DNA from: Faecalicoccus sp.
Lineage (GTDB): Bacteria > Bacillota_I > Bacilli_A > Erysipelotrichales > Erysipelotrichaceae
Assembly: GCA_017941505.1 (NCBI GenBank)
Contig: JAGAWH010000115.1
Span: 1 to 55,842 of the forward strand
DNA length: 55,842 nucleotides
Direction: 5' to 3'
This document shows positions 29,227 through 43,218 of the stretch, piece by piece. Every line of letters begins with the position of its first letter. Within the stretch, counting starts at the first letter, position 1. A program made the position numbers and the translations under genes. The notes under the pieces are model-generated. The model did not search any database and was not told the DNA's origin. It was given only the letters and a program-made list of their open reading frames with translations.

Positions 29227-30900
29227 ATGTCAAATAAAATATTTTTATCCTATGATAAAATGCGTCAGCTTGCCCGCTATGAGATCACCTTTGAAGATTT
29301 GATAGGCGAAGACAACACTCTGGAAGATATTGAATTCGTGTGCTCTGATACATATATCTATACCGGCGAAGATATCTATAAATCGATTCGGAATATTTGG
29401 AAAAAAGATCCGTACGTAAAAGAATTTCAGACAAATTGGTTATCTTTCATGACCGAATTATCCGAAGAATTTAATCTGGATTCGATTGAAAAAATAGAAT
29501 GGAAAGCCCCGGTATTTCAACAATTTCTAATGGATTCTACCAATTTAGAAATCACGAATGAAGCCCTTCTTAACTTATTCTGGAATTTGTTCATATTTGA
29601 CGATAACAGCCTTCATATTTCTCAAGTTCTCAAGGATAAAGATCCTCTTGAAGGCTTTAAGTGGCTGTTGGCATTAAAAAAGAAACCAGTCCCAAGATGG
29701 AGCTTTACCGATTCGGAAATGTTTGAATATTTACTCCTATTTCGGGAAGAAAATGTGGCAGAACATGCCGAACCCAATAAGAAAAGACTGGCAGAAACAT
29801 TTATTGATCGCCTTTTAGAAAAAGAAGATGAATTATTTATCGATATCAAGGATGCCGATTATCATATATTGATGGGAGATTTATATTGTCACGGACATAA
29901 AAAACATGTAAGAGACTACCAGAAGGCCTTTCAATATTACTCAAATGCAGCGGTAAGTAACCATCCGGAAGGCATGTATAAGCTGGCCGATTTACTTGAT
30001 CAGGGAAAAGGATGCACACAAAATAAAGACATGGCCAAGATGCTCTATAAAAACAGTTATCAAATTGCCTTAAAGGCATTCTTAAACAATGAAAAAAGCC
30101 GTCTTGCGAGCGTCGCATGGCGTATGGGAAATATGTGTCTGGATGATACCAAATTAGAAGCAGTGAAAGCGTATGAATATTATCTTCAGGCACAATGCGC
30201 TGTCAAAACATTTCCAAAAGAATCGGATTTTTTCGGAAATATTCCGATTCACTACCAAATTGCAGCCGCGCTTGATCGAAGCAGAGAATATTTCAAAGAA
30301 GACAAAATTTATCAAAAAGCGGTGAAGACCCCTTTTCCCAATTATTTTTTAAAACTGTGTGAAGACAATTATCCCTGCGCTCTCAGTATCAGTATCGATG
30401 AAGATGACAACTTCAAACTGACTGCAGGCAGATTGGCTACCCAATCCGTTAAAAATCCGCAGACTGTTATGATCACCGTTCCGGAAGGATCTTTCTGCCA
30501 GAGATCGCATGCGATTTCCTACTTTGCCTCAGACACGATGCAGTTATGGACAAAAGATGATGTGATGTATTTTAAATATGATTTCTGCGATTGGGATGCA
30601 TCTAGAAATCGTTTCCGTTTTTACTTAAATAATGAGCTTATTGCCTCGATCCACAGCGATGAATATACCTTCATCTGTGAGAAACAGGAAATGGAATATT
30701 GGATTGCCTCGGCATCTTTTGATGGGGATCAAAGAGCCTATGACTATATCTGTCCATTTGATGTGGTTGCCGGGGATAAAGTCATCGTTGAAAACTTTGA
30801 AGGTGAAGCAATTGTCACAATTGTAGATCTGAATCTGAAAAAAGAATCGGAGCTTTCCTTCCCTGTTGAAAAATATCGAATCATAAAACGCATTGCGTAA
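29227..30900 (+). CDS. Sel1-repeat (TPR-like) protein of unknown function
   Basis: A 557-residue cytosolic protein. Residues 1-200 are helical and acidic without a known motif. Residues 215-330 contain Sel1/TPR-like repeats (YQKAFQYYSNAAVSNHPEG, MYKLADLLDQGKGC, KAYEYYLQAQ). The last 180 residues are beta-rich (FVISITVPEG-like strands, DVVAGDKVIVENFEGEAIVT). I do not recognise the terminal domains. AAAGGAAG precedes the start. The serpin gene follows after 55 bp with its own strong ribosome site, so the two may be cotranscribed. Confidence 0.8.
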   Translation: MSNKIFLSYDKMRQLARYEITFEDLIGEDNTLEDIEFVCSDTYIYTGEDIYKSIRNIWKKDPYVKEFQTNWLSFMTELSEEFNLDSIEKIEWKAPVFQQFLMDSTNLEITNEALLNLFWNLFIFDDNSLHISQVLKDKDPLEGFKWLLALKKKPVPRWSFTDSEMFEYLLLFREENVAEHAEPNKKRLAETFIDRLLEKEDELFIDIKDADYHILMGDLYCHGHKKHVRDYQKAFQYYSNAAVSNHPEGMYKLADLLDQGKGCTQNKDMAKMLYKNSYQIALKAFLNNEKSRLASVAWRMGNMCLDDTKLEAVKAYEYYLQAQCAVKTFPKESDFFGNIPIHYQIAAALDRSREYFKEDKIYQKAVKTPFPNYFLKLCEDNYPCALSISIDEDDNFKLTAGRLATQSVKNPQTVMITVPEGSFCQRSHAISYFASDTMQLWTKDDVMYFKYDFCDWDASRNRFRFYLNNELIASIHSDEYTFICEKQEMEYWIASASFDGDQRAYDYICPFDVVAGDKVIVENFEGEAIVTIVDLNLKKESELSFPVEKYRIIKRIA

Positions 30901-30955
30901 GGAAAAAGATGACAGAAGTTCTTTCTATCGATACAATCAAGATAAAGGAGGTGGC

Positions 30956-32035
30956 ATGATGAACATACTTTATCAAGCTAAAAAATATAATGAGATCACC
31001 AATGAACTGCTGAAGAAATTGTATGCCGAAAAAGAAAATCAAAATATTGTGGTGTCCCCTTTTTCCATTTACATGTTGATGGCCATTGCGGCCGATGCCA
31101 CTCAAGATGAAACCAGAGATGAAATTATTAAAGCACTCACAAGAAATCTTACCTTTGATGAGGCAATGGAACTGGTACGCTGGCTTCAAGATGCCCTCAC
31201 CAATAATAATGCCCTAACATCCTGTAATGCCATCTGTGTTTCTCACAGTATCGAAGATTCGATCTTAAAAGAGTATCCGGAACATCTGCGGCAGTCATTA
31301 AAAGGAGAAGTGTTTACCTCCGAAGATATCGTAACGGATGTAAATAATTGGGCTAATAAAAACACCAACGGACTCATTGATAAAATTGCCGATGATACAA
31401 TGGCCAATATGCTGCTGTGCATGCTCAATGCCACCGCATTTGTCGGTGAATGGACACAAACATATACGGAATTCGATATTGAAGAATGCCCATTCCATAA
31501 TTCCGATGGTACAACTTCACAGGTGGATATGATCGATACCACCGAAAACGAATATATTGAAGATGACTTCTTTACCGGCTTTGTGAAGCCGTATAAGGAT
31601 ATCGGCTATTCCTTTATGGCGCTTTTACCAAAGGATGAATCGCTGATGATGCTCGATGATTTATCATTCTCCGACTTATTTGTGACTCGAAAAGATGAAC
31701 AGGTCTTTGTGACAATGCCGGAATTCACCTATTCTTTTGATGAAGATTTAACATCATTCTGTGAAAGTATCGGTATTCATCAAATTTTTACCGATAAGGC
31801 AAATTTCTATCCTTTGACAACACTGCAGCTAAGCGTAGATGCGATCGTGCATAAGGCAAGAATTGAAGTCAACCGTGAAGGAACAAAAGCTGCGGCTGTA
31901 ACCATGTCGGCATTACGTTCCGGTCCTGTCTTCTTTGATCGAAAAGAAGTAAACTTAGATCGACCTTTTATATATGCGATCATGCATAATGAAACGGGTA
32001 TGCCGGTATTTACAGGAATCGTGAATCAACTTTAA
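30956..32035 (+). CDS. Serpin-family protease inhibitor
   Basis: A 359-residue serpin. Clear landmarks are NIVVSPFSIYMLMAIAADAT at the N terminus, NATAFVGEW, VTMPEFTYSFDEDL, the hinge EGTKAAAVT of the reactive-centre loop (31877-31903) and the C-terminal DRPFIYAIMHNETGMPVFTG. The small-residue hinge indicates an inhibitory serpin; P1 falls near the Arg-Ser-Gly of ALRSGP by hinge counting. No signal peptide is visible, so secretion is not evident. Two adjacent ATG codons (30956, 30959) share the GGAGG ribosome site. Gut bacteria use serpins against host or own proteases; the target here is unknown. Confidence 0.93.
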   Translation: MMNILYQAKKYNEITNELLKKLYAEKENQNIVVSPFSIYMLMAIAADATQDETRDEIIKALTRNLTFDEAMELVRWLQDALTNNNALTSCNAICVSHSIEDSILKEYPEHLRQSLKGEVFTSEDIVTDVNNWANKNTNGLIDKIADDTMANMLLCMLNATAFVGEWTQTYTEFDIEECPFHNSDGTTSQVDMIDTTENEYIEDDFFTGFVKPYKDIGYSFMALLPKDESLMMLDDLSFSDLFVTRKDEQVFVTMPEFTYSFDEDLTSFCESIGIHQIFTDKANFYPLTTLQLSVDAIVHKARIEVNREGTKAAAVTMSALRSGPVFFDRKEVNLDRPFIYAIMHNETGMPVFTGIVNQL

Positions 32036-32043
32036 AAAATCAC

Positions 32044-32069
32044 GGAGGACTGTTTAATTACAGCCCTCC
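32044..32069. terminator. Bidirectional terminator between serpin and dapL
   Basis: GGAGGACTG/CAGCCCTCC with an 8-base loop, one mismatch on plus (G-U on minus); T-rich on both sides. Confidence 0.75.
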
Positions 32070-32075
32070 ATTCTT

Positions 32076-33260
32076 TTATCCAAGTAATTCTACTAATCTT
32101 TTGGCGGCTTCTTTCGTATCCTTTGGATCACCGAATGTTGAGAAGCGGAAGAATCCTTCTCCACAGGCACCAAAGCCTTCTCCCGGTGTTCCGACCACTT
32201 GTATCTCATTTAAAAGAAGATCAAAGAATTCCCAGCTTCCAATACCATTCGGGCATTTCATCCAGATATAAGGGGCGTTTTTCCCACCGCAATACCAAAC
32301 TCCGATTTGTTCCAATGCGTCCATTAATACTTTGGCATTTCTTTTATATACCTCGATATTTTTGTGAATCTGCTTCTGTCCTTCATCTGTAAAGATGGCA
32401 GCTCCACCTTTTTGAATAATATAGGATACTCCGTTTGTCTTGGTGGTACGGTTTCGCACCCACATTTCATTTAAATTCATTCCTTCACGCTCCAGCGTTT
32501 TAGGTATCACGGTATACCCTAATCTTGTACCGGTAAATCCGGCTGTTTTAGAAAGGGACGATATTTCAATGGCACATGTCTTAGCTCCTTCAATCTCAAA
32601 TATGCTGTGGGGTAAAGACTCATCTTCAATGAAGGCTTCATAAGCCGCATCAAAAAGAATGATGGATCCATTTTCATTCGCAAAATCGACCCAGGCTTTT
32701 AGCTGCTTTGATGAAAAGACAGCTCCGGTTGGATTGTTGGGTGAACAGATATATAAGATATCCGCCTTAGCCATATCCGAAGGTTCCGGTAAAAAGTTAT
32801 TTTCAATTCCTGCCGGAAGATGAATGATCTTTCTTCCTGCCATCACATTGGCATCCACATAAGCCGGATAAGCCGGTTCTATAACTAAAGCCGTGCTGCT
32901 TCGATCAAATAAATCAAGAATATCGCCTAATTCATCGCTGGCCCCGCTGGATACAAAAACTTCATCCTGTTCCAACATAACACCGCGCTTTTGATAATAA
33001 GCGGCAATGGCTTCACGAAGAAATGGGGCACCGCACTCCGGCATATAACCATGAAAGCGGGATTGATCTGCCTGGTCTTCTACCGCTTCATGAAGCGACT
33101 CAATTACGGCATCACACAAAGGCAAAGAAACATCCCCAATTCCCATACGGTAAAGATGTGTGTCCGGATGGGAATTTTCATAGGCCTTTGTCTTTTGGGC
33201 AATATGATAAAAAAGATAGGAATCCTTTAAATCGGCATAATGTGAATTTAGCTTTATCAT
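32076..33260 (-). CDS. dapL: LL-diaminopimelate aminotransferase
   Basis: A 394-residue PLP-dependent class I/II aminotransferase that converts tetrahydrodipicolinate directly to LL-diaminopimelate. The PLP lysine is K238 in SSLSKTAGFTGTRLGY; the substrate region RMGIGDVSLPLCDAV and the CSPNNPTGAVF motif are typical of DapL. Being next to dapF, the following step of the pathway, makes the assignment firm. It is the last gene of a long minus-strand operon, its start overlapping the dapF stop. Confidence 0.96.
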   Translation of the reverse strand: MIKLNSHYADLKDSYLFYHIAQKTKAYENSHPDTHLYRMGIGDVSLPLCDAVIESLHEAVEDQADQSRFHGYMPECGAPFLREAIAAYYQKRGVMLEQDEVFVSSGASDELGDILDLFDRSSTALVIEPAYPAYVDANVMAGRKIIHLPAGIENNFLPEPSDMAKADILYICSPNNPTGAVFSSKQLKAWVDFANENGSIILFDAAYEAFIEDESLPHSIFEIEGAKTCAIEISSLSKTAGFTGTRLGYTVIPKTLEREGMNLNEMWVRNRTTKTNGVSYIIQKGGAAIFTDEGQKQIHKNIEVYKRNAKVLMDALEQIGVWYCGGKNAPYIWMKCPNGIGSWEFFDLLLNEIQVVGTPGEGFGACGEGFFRFSTFGDPKDTKEAAKRLVELLG

Positions 33261-34048
33261 AGATCAACCTCTCCTTCATAAACCGACTTAGCCGGTCCGC
33301 TCATTGTTACGTTATACTTTTCATCGATTGAGATTTTTAATGTTCCGCCATCTAATATGACTGAGATGGATGTATTGAATGAACAATATCTTTTGGACAA
33401 AGCTGCTGCCGTGCTGGCACAGGCTCCGGTACCACAGGCAAGCGTTATACCGCTGCCTCTTTCCCAAACACGCATGCGAAGCTCTGTATCGGAAATAACT
33501 TCAATAAATTCCACATTGACCCCGTCCGGAAATGCTCCGTGTTTTTCAATTTTAGGACCGAGTGTTTCTAACGGTACTTTTTCGATATCTTCCACAAAGA
33601 CCACAAAGTGAGGATTGCCCACCGATACCGATGTGCCGACAACGCTCTGTCCATCTACCTTTAATTTCAGATCTCCTTCAACCTGCGCCTTTCCCATATC
33701 AACCGCTACGCTTTTGATTTTTCCCCGACAGGAAGTCATATCCAATTTTTTGATTCCGGACAGAGTTTCTATCTTTAATTGTTTTTTATCTGTATAACCT
33801 TTATCGAAAACATATTTGCCTACGCAGCGAATTCCGTTTCCACACATCTTTGCCTCGGAGCCATCCGCATTGAAAATACGCATTTTAAAATCCGCAATTG
33901 GGGATGGAGAAATATAAATCATTCCATCCGAACCGGCTCCAAAATGGCGGTCCGATAAGCTTTGAGAAAGTTCAACAATATTATCAGGAACTTCCCCGTA
34001 AACATATAAATAGTCATTTCCTAATCCGTGCATTTTCGTAAAGTGCAT
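33257..34048 (-). CDS. dapF: Diaminopimelate epimerase
   Basis: A 263-residue cofactor-independent epimerase that makes meso-diaminopimelate. The two catalytic cysteines are C69 (KMCGNGIRC) and C205 (LACGTGACAS). Length is normal. GGAGGGTACT precedes the start, 12 bp after carB; it overlaps dapL by 4 bases. The location in an Asn T-box operon is unusual and may link wall precursor synthesis to amino acid supply. Confidence 0.97.
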   Translation of the reverse strand: MHFTKMHGLGNDYLYVYGEVPDNIVELSQSLSDRHFGAGSDGMIYISPSPIADFKMRIFNADGSEAKMCGNGIRCVGKYVFDKGYTDKKQLKIETLSGIKKLDMTSCRGKIKSVAVDMGKAQVEGDLKLKVDGQSVVGTSVSVGNPHFVVFVEDIEKVPLETLGPKIEKHGAFPDGVNVEFIEVISDTELRMRVWERGSGITLACGTGACASTAAALSKRYCSFNTSISVILDGGTLKISIDEKYNVTMSGPAKSVYEGEVDL

Positions 34049-34060
34049 AGTACCCTCCTT

Positions 34061-37000
34061 TCATACGGCATCAATTGTCGAAACGCCCATAGTAACTTCT
34101 TCCAATACATCCAGCAGCATCCGTACGGTATCTAAACTGGTCAACATTGTGATGTTGTTTTGGGCGGCCGCTTTTCTTATGGCCGTACCATCCCCATAAT
34201 GAACACCCGATAAAATTGCTCTTGTGTTGATGACATAACTTACATATCCGGCTTTGATGGAATCCACTACTTCTTCACTGCCTTCACTTGGCTTATGACG
34301 AATTCTGGTTCGAATCCCATTTGCCTTTAAAACTTCTCCTGTCAGAGTCGTGGCCTCAATATTGAAACCCATATTATAAAACCGGCGGATTAGCGGTACG
34401 GTTTCCATTTTGTCCTCATCCGCTACGCTGACAAGAACGGTTCCGTAATTTCGAAGTGATAAGCCGGCAGCAATCATCGCTTTATACGCAGCCCGATGCA
34501 GCTTGTTATCATACCCAATAGCTTCCCCTGTTGATTTCATCTCCGGAGATAGATAGGCATCCATTCCTCTGAGTTTGGAAAAGGAGAATGCCGGAACCTT
34601 GACATAGTAACGGGATTTTTCTTTCGGATATCTTTCAAAGATCCCCTGTTTTTCTAATGACACTCCAAGAATAGCTAACGTACCGATATCCGCAAGACTG
34701 TATCCCGATGCCTTGGATAAGAAAGGTACCGTCCGTGAGGAACGTGGATTGACCTCTATGACATAGACATTTTCATGGGCATCGACAATAAATTGAATAT
34801 TGAAAAGCCCGACGATTCCGATCCCAAGACCCAGTTTTTCCGTATAATCCAAAATGGTCTCCTTCACTTTTGGAGACAGGCTGTAGGATGGATATACACT
34901 GATGGAATCTCCGGAATGAACACCCGTTCTTTCTACCAGTTCCATAATGCCGCCGACAAATACACGTACTCCATCACATACGGCATCGACTTCAACTTCT
35001 TTGCCGCGAATATATTTATCGACAAGCACCGGTTTATCATGATCTACTTCTACAGCGCTTTGAAGGTAATCCCACATGGATTCTTCCTTGGCGACAATCT
35101 GCATTGCCCTGCCACCTAACACAAAGCTTGGACGCACTAAAACGGGATATCCTATCTCACGCGCTGCTTCAATTCCTTCCTCCATACTGGTGACAGCCCT
35201 GCCGGTTGGCTGTGGAATTTGCAGGGTAAGTAACAGCTTTTCAAACAAATCTCTGTTTTCAGCCCTGTCAATGGCTTCATAATCCGTCCCTATGATCTTT
35301 ACTTTTCTGTCGCGAAGCGGTTTGGCAAGATTAATGGCAGTCTGTCCTCCCAGTGTGGCAATAACGCCTTCCGGTTTCTCCAAAAGAATGATATTCATGA
35401 CATCTTCTACACAGAGAGGTTCAAAATATAACTTGTCGGAACAGGTATAATCTGTAGATACCGTTTCCGGATTATTGTTGATAATAATGGCTTCATAGCC
35501 GGCTTTTTGAATCGTCTGTACGGCATGTACTGTGGAATAGTCAAATTCAATTCCCTGCCCGATTCGAATCGGCCCGGAACCCAAAACGATAATCTTTTTC
35601 TTATCAGAGATGATAGATTCATTCTCTGTATCAAAGGTTGAATAAAAGTAAGGTATATAACTTTCAAATTCAGACGCACAGGTATCAATCATTTTATAAA
35701 CAGGAAAAATATTATGATTTTTCCGTAATTCAAAAATTTCAATTTCCTTTTTATGCCATAAATATGCGATTTCCCGGTCGGAGAATCCCATTTTCTTAGC
35801 TTTTAGTAATATCGATAAATCCATAGGATATGTTTTTAATTCGTTTTCCATATCCACAATATTTTTGATTTTATATAAGAAAAAGCGGTCAATCTGCGTA
35901 ATTTCGGCGATTTCATCAACAGATACAGACTTCCTTAAAAGTTTTGCGATCGCATAGATGCGATCATCGGTACCATTTTGGATGTAATCCAAAAGATCTT
36001 GGATTCCTATCTTTTCAAATTTACTTAAAAATATATGATAGGTACCTATTTCTAAGGAGCGGATGCCTTTTAAAAGAGCCTCTTCAAAAGAACGGCCCAC
36101 ACTCATGACCTCTCCTGTTGCCTTCATCTGTGTAGACAGCGTATTATTGGCATCCGCAAACTTATCAAACGGGAAACGCGGCAGCTTGCAGACGACATAG
36201 TCGAGTGTCGGCTCAAAGGCTGCCGGTGTATTGGCAAGCTGAATTTCATCAAGCCGCATGCCGATTCCGATTTTGGCGGAGACCCTTGCGATGGGATACC
36301 CGCTGGCCTTAGAAGCTAAGGCAGATGATCTGGAAACACGGGGATTTACTTCAATGACATAGTATTGAAAGGAATTAGGATCGAGCGCAAACTGCACATT
36401 GCATCCACCCTCAATTTCTAATGCCCGAATAATTTTCAAGGCGCTGTCTCTTAACATGTGATATTCCTTGTTTGTCAACGTTTGGGAAGGGCATACCACA
36501 ATCGAATCCCCTGTATGAATGCCTACCGGATCCATATTTTCCATATTACAAATGGTAATAGCTGTATCATTTCGATCCCGCATTACTTCATATTCAATTT
36601 CTTTATATCCTTTGACACTTTTTTCAATCAGGACCTGATGAACCGGTGATAACTCCAGCGCATTTTTTAGAATGGCGATGCATTCCGTTTCATTATTCGC
36701 AAAACCGCCGCCTGTTCCCCCTAAGGTAAAGGCAGGACGTAATACAACCGGATAACCGATCTGTTTGGCGATAATAAGGCCATCATCTATGGAAAAAGCT
36801 ATATCGGAAGGAAGTACCGGCTCATTTAAAGACGCGCATAATTCTTTAAACAACTCCCTGTCTTCAGCCTTTTCAATGGAATGGCTGCATGTTCCCAACA
36901 GCTCCACACGGCATTCTTTCAATATTCCTTTTTTTTCTAACTGCATCGCAAGGTTCAATCCTGTCTGACCGCCGATGCCCGGTAAAATCGCATCCGGTCT

Positions 37001-37243
37001 TTCATAACGGATAATCTTTGCGATATACTCCAGAGTCAATGGCTCCATATAAACCTTGTCAGCCATCGATGTATCGGTCATGATGGTTGCCGGATTGGAG
37101 TTACAGAGAATGACTTCATAGCCTTCCTCTTTTAAGGCAAGGCAGGCCTGTGTTCCTGCATAATCAAATTCGGCTGCCTGTCCGATCACAATCGGACCGG
37201 ATCCGATCACAAGGATTTTATGGATATCGTCTCTTTTAGGCAT
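34061..37243 (-). CDS. carB: Carbamoyl-phosphate synthase large subunit
   Basis: A 1060-residue synthetase with two homologous ATP-grasp halves (KILVIGSGPIVIGQ at the start and KIIVLGSGPIRIGQG near residue 545), consuming ammonia from CarA, bicarbonate and two ATP. The C-terminal MGS-like allosteric domain (TTLTGEVLKANGIRTR onward) is present. It overlaps carA by 8 bases. The single copy should serve both arginine and pyrimidine synthesis; no arginine or pyr genes are in the window. Confidence 0.98.
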   Translation of the reverse strand: MPKRDDIHKILVIGSGPIVIGQAAEFDYAGTQACLALKEEGYEVILCNSNPATIMTDTSMADKVYMEPLTLEYIAKIIRYERPDAILPGIGGQTGLNLAMQLEKKGILKECRVELLGTCSHSIEKAEDRELFKELCASLNEPVLPSDIAFSIDDGLIIAKQIGYPVVLRPAFTLGGTGGGFANNETECIAILKNALELSPVHQVLIEKSVKGYKEIEYEVMRDRNDTAITICNMENMDPVGIHTGDSIVVCPSQTLTNKEYHMLRDSALKIIRALEIEGGCNVQFALDPNSFQYYVIEVNPRVSRSSALASKASGYPIARVSAKIGIGMRLDEIQLANTPAAFEPTLDYVVCKLPRFPFDKFADANNTLSTQMKATGEVMSVGRSFEEALLKGIRSLEIGTYHIFLSKFEKIGIQDLLDYIQNGTDDRIYAIAKLLRKSVSVDEIAEITQIDRFFLYKIKNIVDMENELKTYPMDLSILLKAKKMGFSDREIAYLWHKKEIEIFELRKNHNIFPVYKMIDTCASEFESYIPYFYSTFDTENESIISDKKKIIVLGSGPIRIGQGIEFDYSTVHAVQTIQKAGYEAIIINNNPETVSTDYTCSDKLYFEPLCVEDVMNIILLEKPEGVIATLGGQTAINLAKPLRDRKVKIIGTDYEAIDRAENRDLFEKLLLTLQIPQPTGRAVTSMEEGIEAAREIGYPVLVRPSFVLGGRAMQIVAKEESMWDYLQSAVEVDHDKPVLVDKYIRGKEVEVDAVCDGVRVFVGGIMELVERTGVHSGDSISVYPSYSLSPKVKETILDYTEKLGLGIGIVGLFNIQFIVDAHENVYVIEVNPRSSRTVPFLSKASGYSLADIGTLAILGVSLEKQGIFERYPKEKSRYYVKVPAFSFSKLRGMDAYLSPEMKSTGEAIGYDNKLHRAAYKAMIAAGLSLRNYGTVLVSVADEDKMETVPLIRRFYNMGFNIEATTLTGEVLKANGIRTRIRHKPSEGSEEVVDSIKAGYVSYVINTRAILSGVHYGDGTAIRKAAAQNNITMLTSLDTVRMLLDVLEEVTMGVSTIDAV

Positions 37244-38327
37244 GGCTTCCCTCCATCATCTGCATGAACGCATCAAACAGGTATGTGCTATCCTGTGGAC
37301 CGGGTGCACTTTCAGGATGGTATTGAACGCTAAACACTCTATCTTTTTTACAGGCAATACCTTCTATCGTTCCATCCAGTATATTTCGATGCGTTACCGT
37401 TAAAGGAGTATTTTTAAGACTGTCTTCATCCACGGCATAGGAATGATTTTGCGATGTGATTTCAATCTTCCCCGTTAATAAGTTTTTTACTGGATGATTC
37501 CCACCGCGATGACCGAATTTCAATTTATATGTCTTCGATCCATAAGCTAAAGAAATAATCTGATGTCCCAGACAAATCCCAAATATCGGATACTTTCCTA
37601 TCAACTGTTTAACCGTTTTGATGGTCTCAGGTACATCTGTGGGATCACCGGGCCCATTGGATATAAAGATGCCATCAGGATGATAGGATTCGATCACATC
37701 AGCAGATGTATTCCATGGAACGATGGTTACCTGACATCCCCGCTTTACTAACGAGCGCACAATATTCTGCTTCATACCGCAATCGATGGCGACCACATGA
37801 TAATTATTATTTTGGTTTAGAACATGCCATGGGCTTTGACAGCTGACTCTGGATACCGCATCTTTTGGCATTGTATACTTTCTGATTTTTTCAAGCCCTT
37901 CTTCTAAAGATGTATCCGCACTTGTCAAAAGCACTTTTTGTGAACCGTGATCACGAATCGTGCGGTTTAGCTTTCTGGTATCGACACCGCTGATACCGCA
38001 TATATCAAATTTTTTCATGACATTTCCTAGGGTTTCGACAGAGCGGAAGTTGGAAGGATCATCATTATATTCCCTTACAATAAAGGCTCCGATTGTTGGT
38101 ATATCGGTTTCATAATCCTCTTTGGTCATACCGTAATTTCCAATCAAGGGATAGGTCATAACTACAGCCTGATTGGTATAAGAAGGATCGGATAGAATTT
38201 CCTGATATCCCACCATCGATGTGTTGAACACAATCTCCAGGATTTTATCGGTATTGGACCCAAATGAATACCCATAATATTCCTGTCCATCTTCCAGAAT
38301 GATTTTTCGATTCGGACATTGAATCAT
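37236..38327 (-). CDS. carA: Carbamoyl-phosphate synthase small (glutaminase) subunit
   Basis: A 363-residue class I glutamine amidotransferase that feeds ammonia to CarB. The triad Cys is in FGICLGHQI (about residue 252) and the His-Glu pair in QYHPESAPGP. The N-terminal domain starts NRKIILEDGQEYYGYSFG. ATG at 38325-38327 has AGGTGA upstream; a TTG two codons earlier is less likely. It follows purF by 6 bp. Confidence 0.97.
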   Translation of the reverse strand: MIQCPNRKIILEDGQEYYGYSFGSNTDKILEIVFNTSMVGYQEILSDPSYTNQAVVMTYPLIGNYGMTKEDYETDIPTIGAFIVREYNDDPSNFRSVETLGNVMKKFDICGISGVDTRKLNRTIRDHGSQKVLLTSADTSLEEGLEKIRKYTMPKDAVSRVSCQSPWHVLNQNNNYHVVAIDCGMKQNIVRSLVKRGCQVTIVPWNTSADVIESYHPDGIFISNGPGDPTDVPETIKTVKQLIGKYPIFGICLGHQIISLAYGSKTYKLKFGHRGGNHPVKNLLTGKIEITSQNHSYAVDEDSLKNTPLTVTHRNILDGTIEGIACKKDRVFSVQYHPESAPGPQDSTYLFDAFMQMMEGSHA

Positions 38328-38333
38328 TCCCAA

Positions 38334-42956
<4,623 letters not shown>

Positions 42957-42987
42957 ATTCAATTTCCTCCCTTTAATTGTCAGCATC

Positions 42988-43204
42988 ATATAGGGCAAGT
43001 GCTGTGCTCGCGGTGCCACCTATATTTGTTCTCATTTTCAAATCTCTATCAAGATTTTTATCTTTAACGCAGATTTACGGCTCACCTACTAAGATTTCCT
43101 CTTTTCAGATTGCAGCTCGAGAAGTGTTATTCATACGTGCCTGTTTACATGGCTCTCACCGTCCCATACTCGCTGTTAACAGGCGGAGTGTATTACTTAT
43201 CTTC
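42988..43204 (-). promoter_or_regulatory. T-box leader, Asn (AAC) specifier
   Basis: The minus-strand leader of asnB has the T-box sequence GGTGGCACCGCG at 43009-43020. The antiterminator is explicit: ATATAGG pairs with CCTATAT, with TGGCACC as bulge, and GCGAG pairs with CTTGC on top. Upstream, Stem I is seen with base GAAG/CTTC, ATAC/GTAT and CCTGTT/AACAGG helices, a GGTGAGA apical loop and a specifier loop GAATAACA whose AAC fits Asn and is followed by A. A competing terminator with a T run is not obvious, so control may be at translation or by a weak terminator. No promoter of its own is clear. Confidence 0.88.
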
Positions 43205-43218
43205 CCTCAACCGCTTTT

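Noticed and set aside
29838..30193. Minus-strand frame within the Sel1-type gene
   Set aside because: Shadow frame without start signal.
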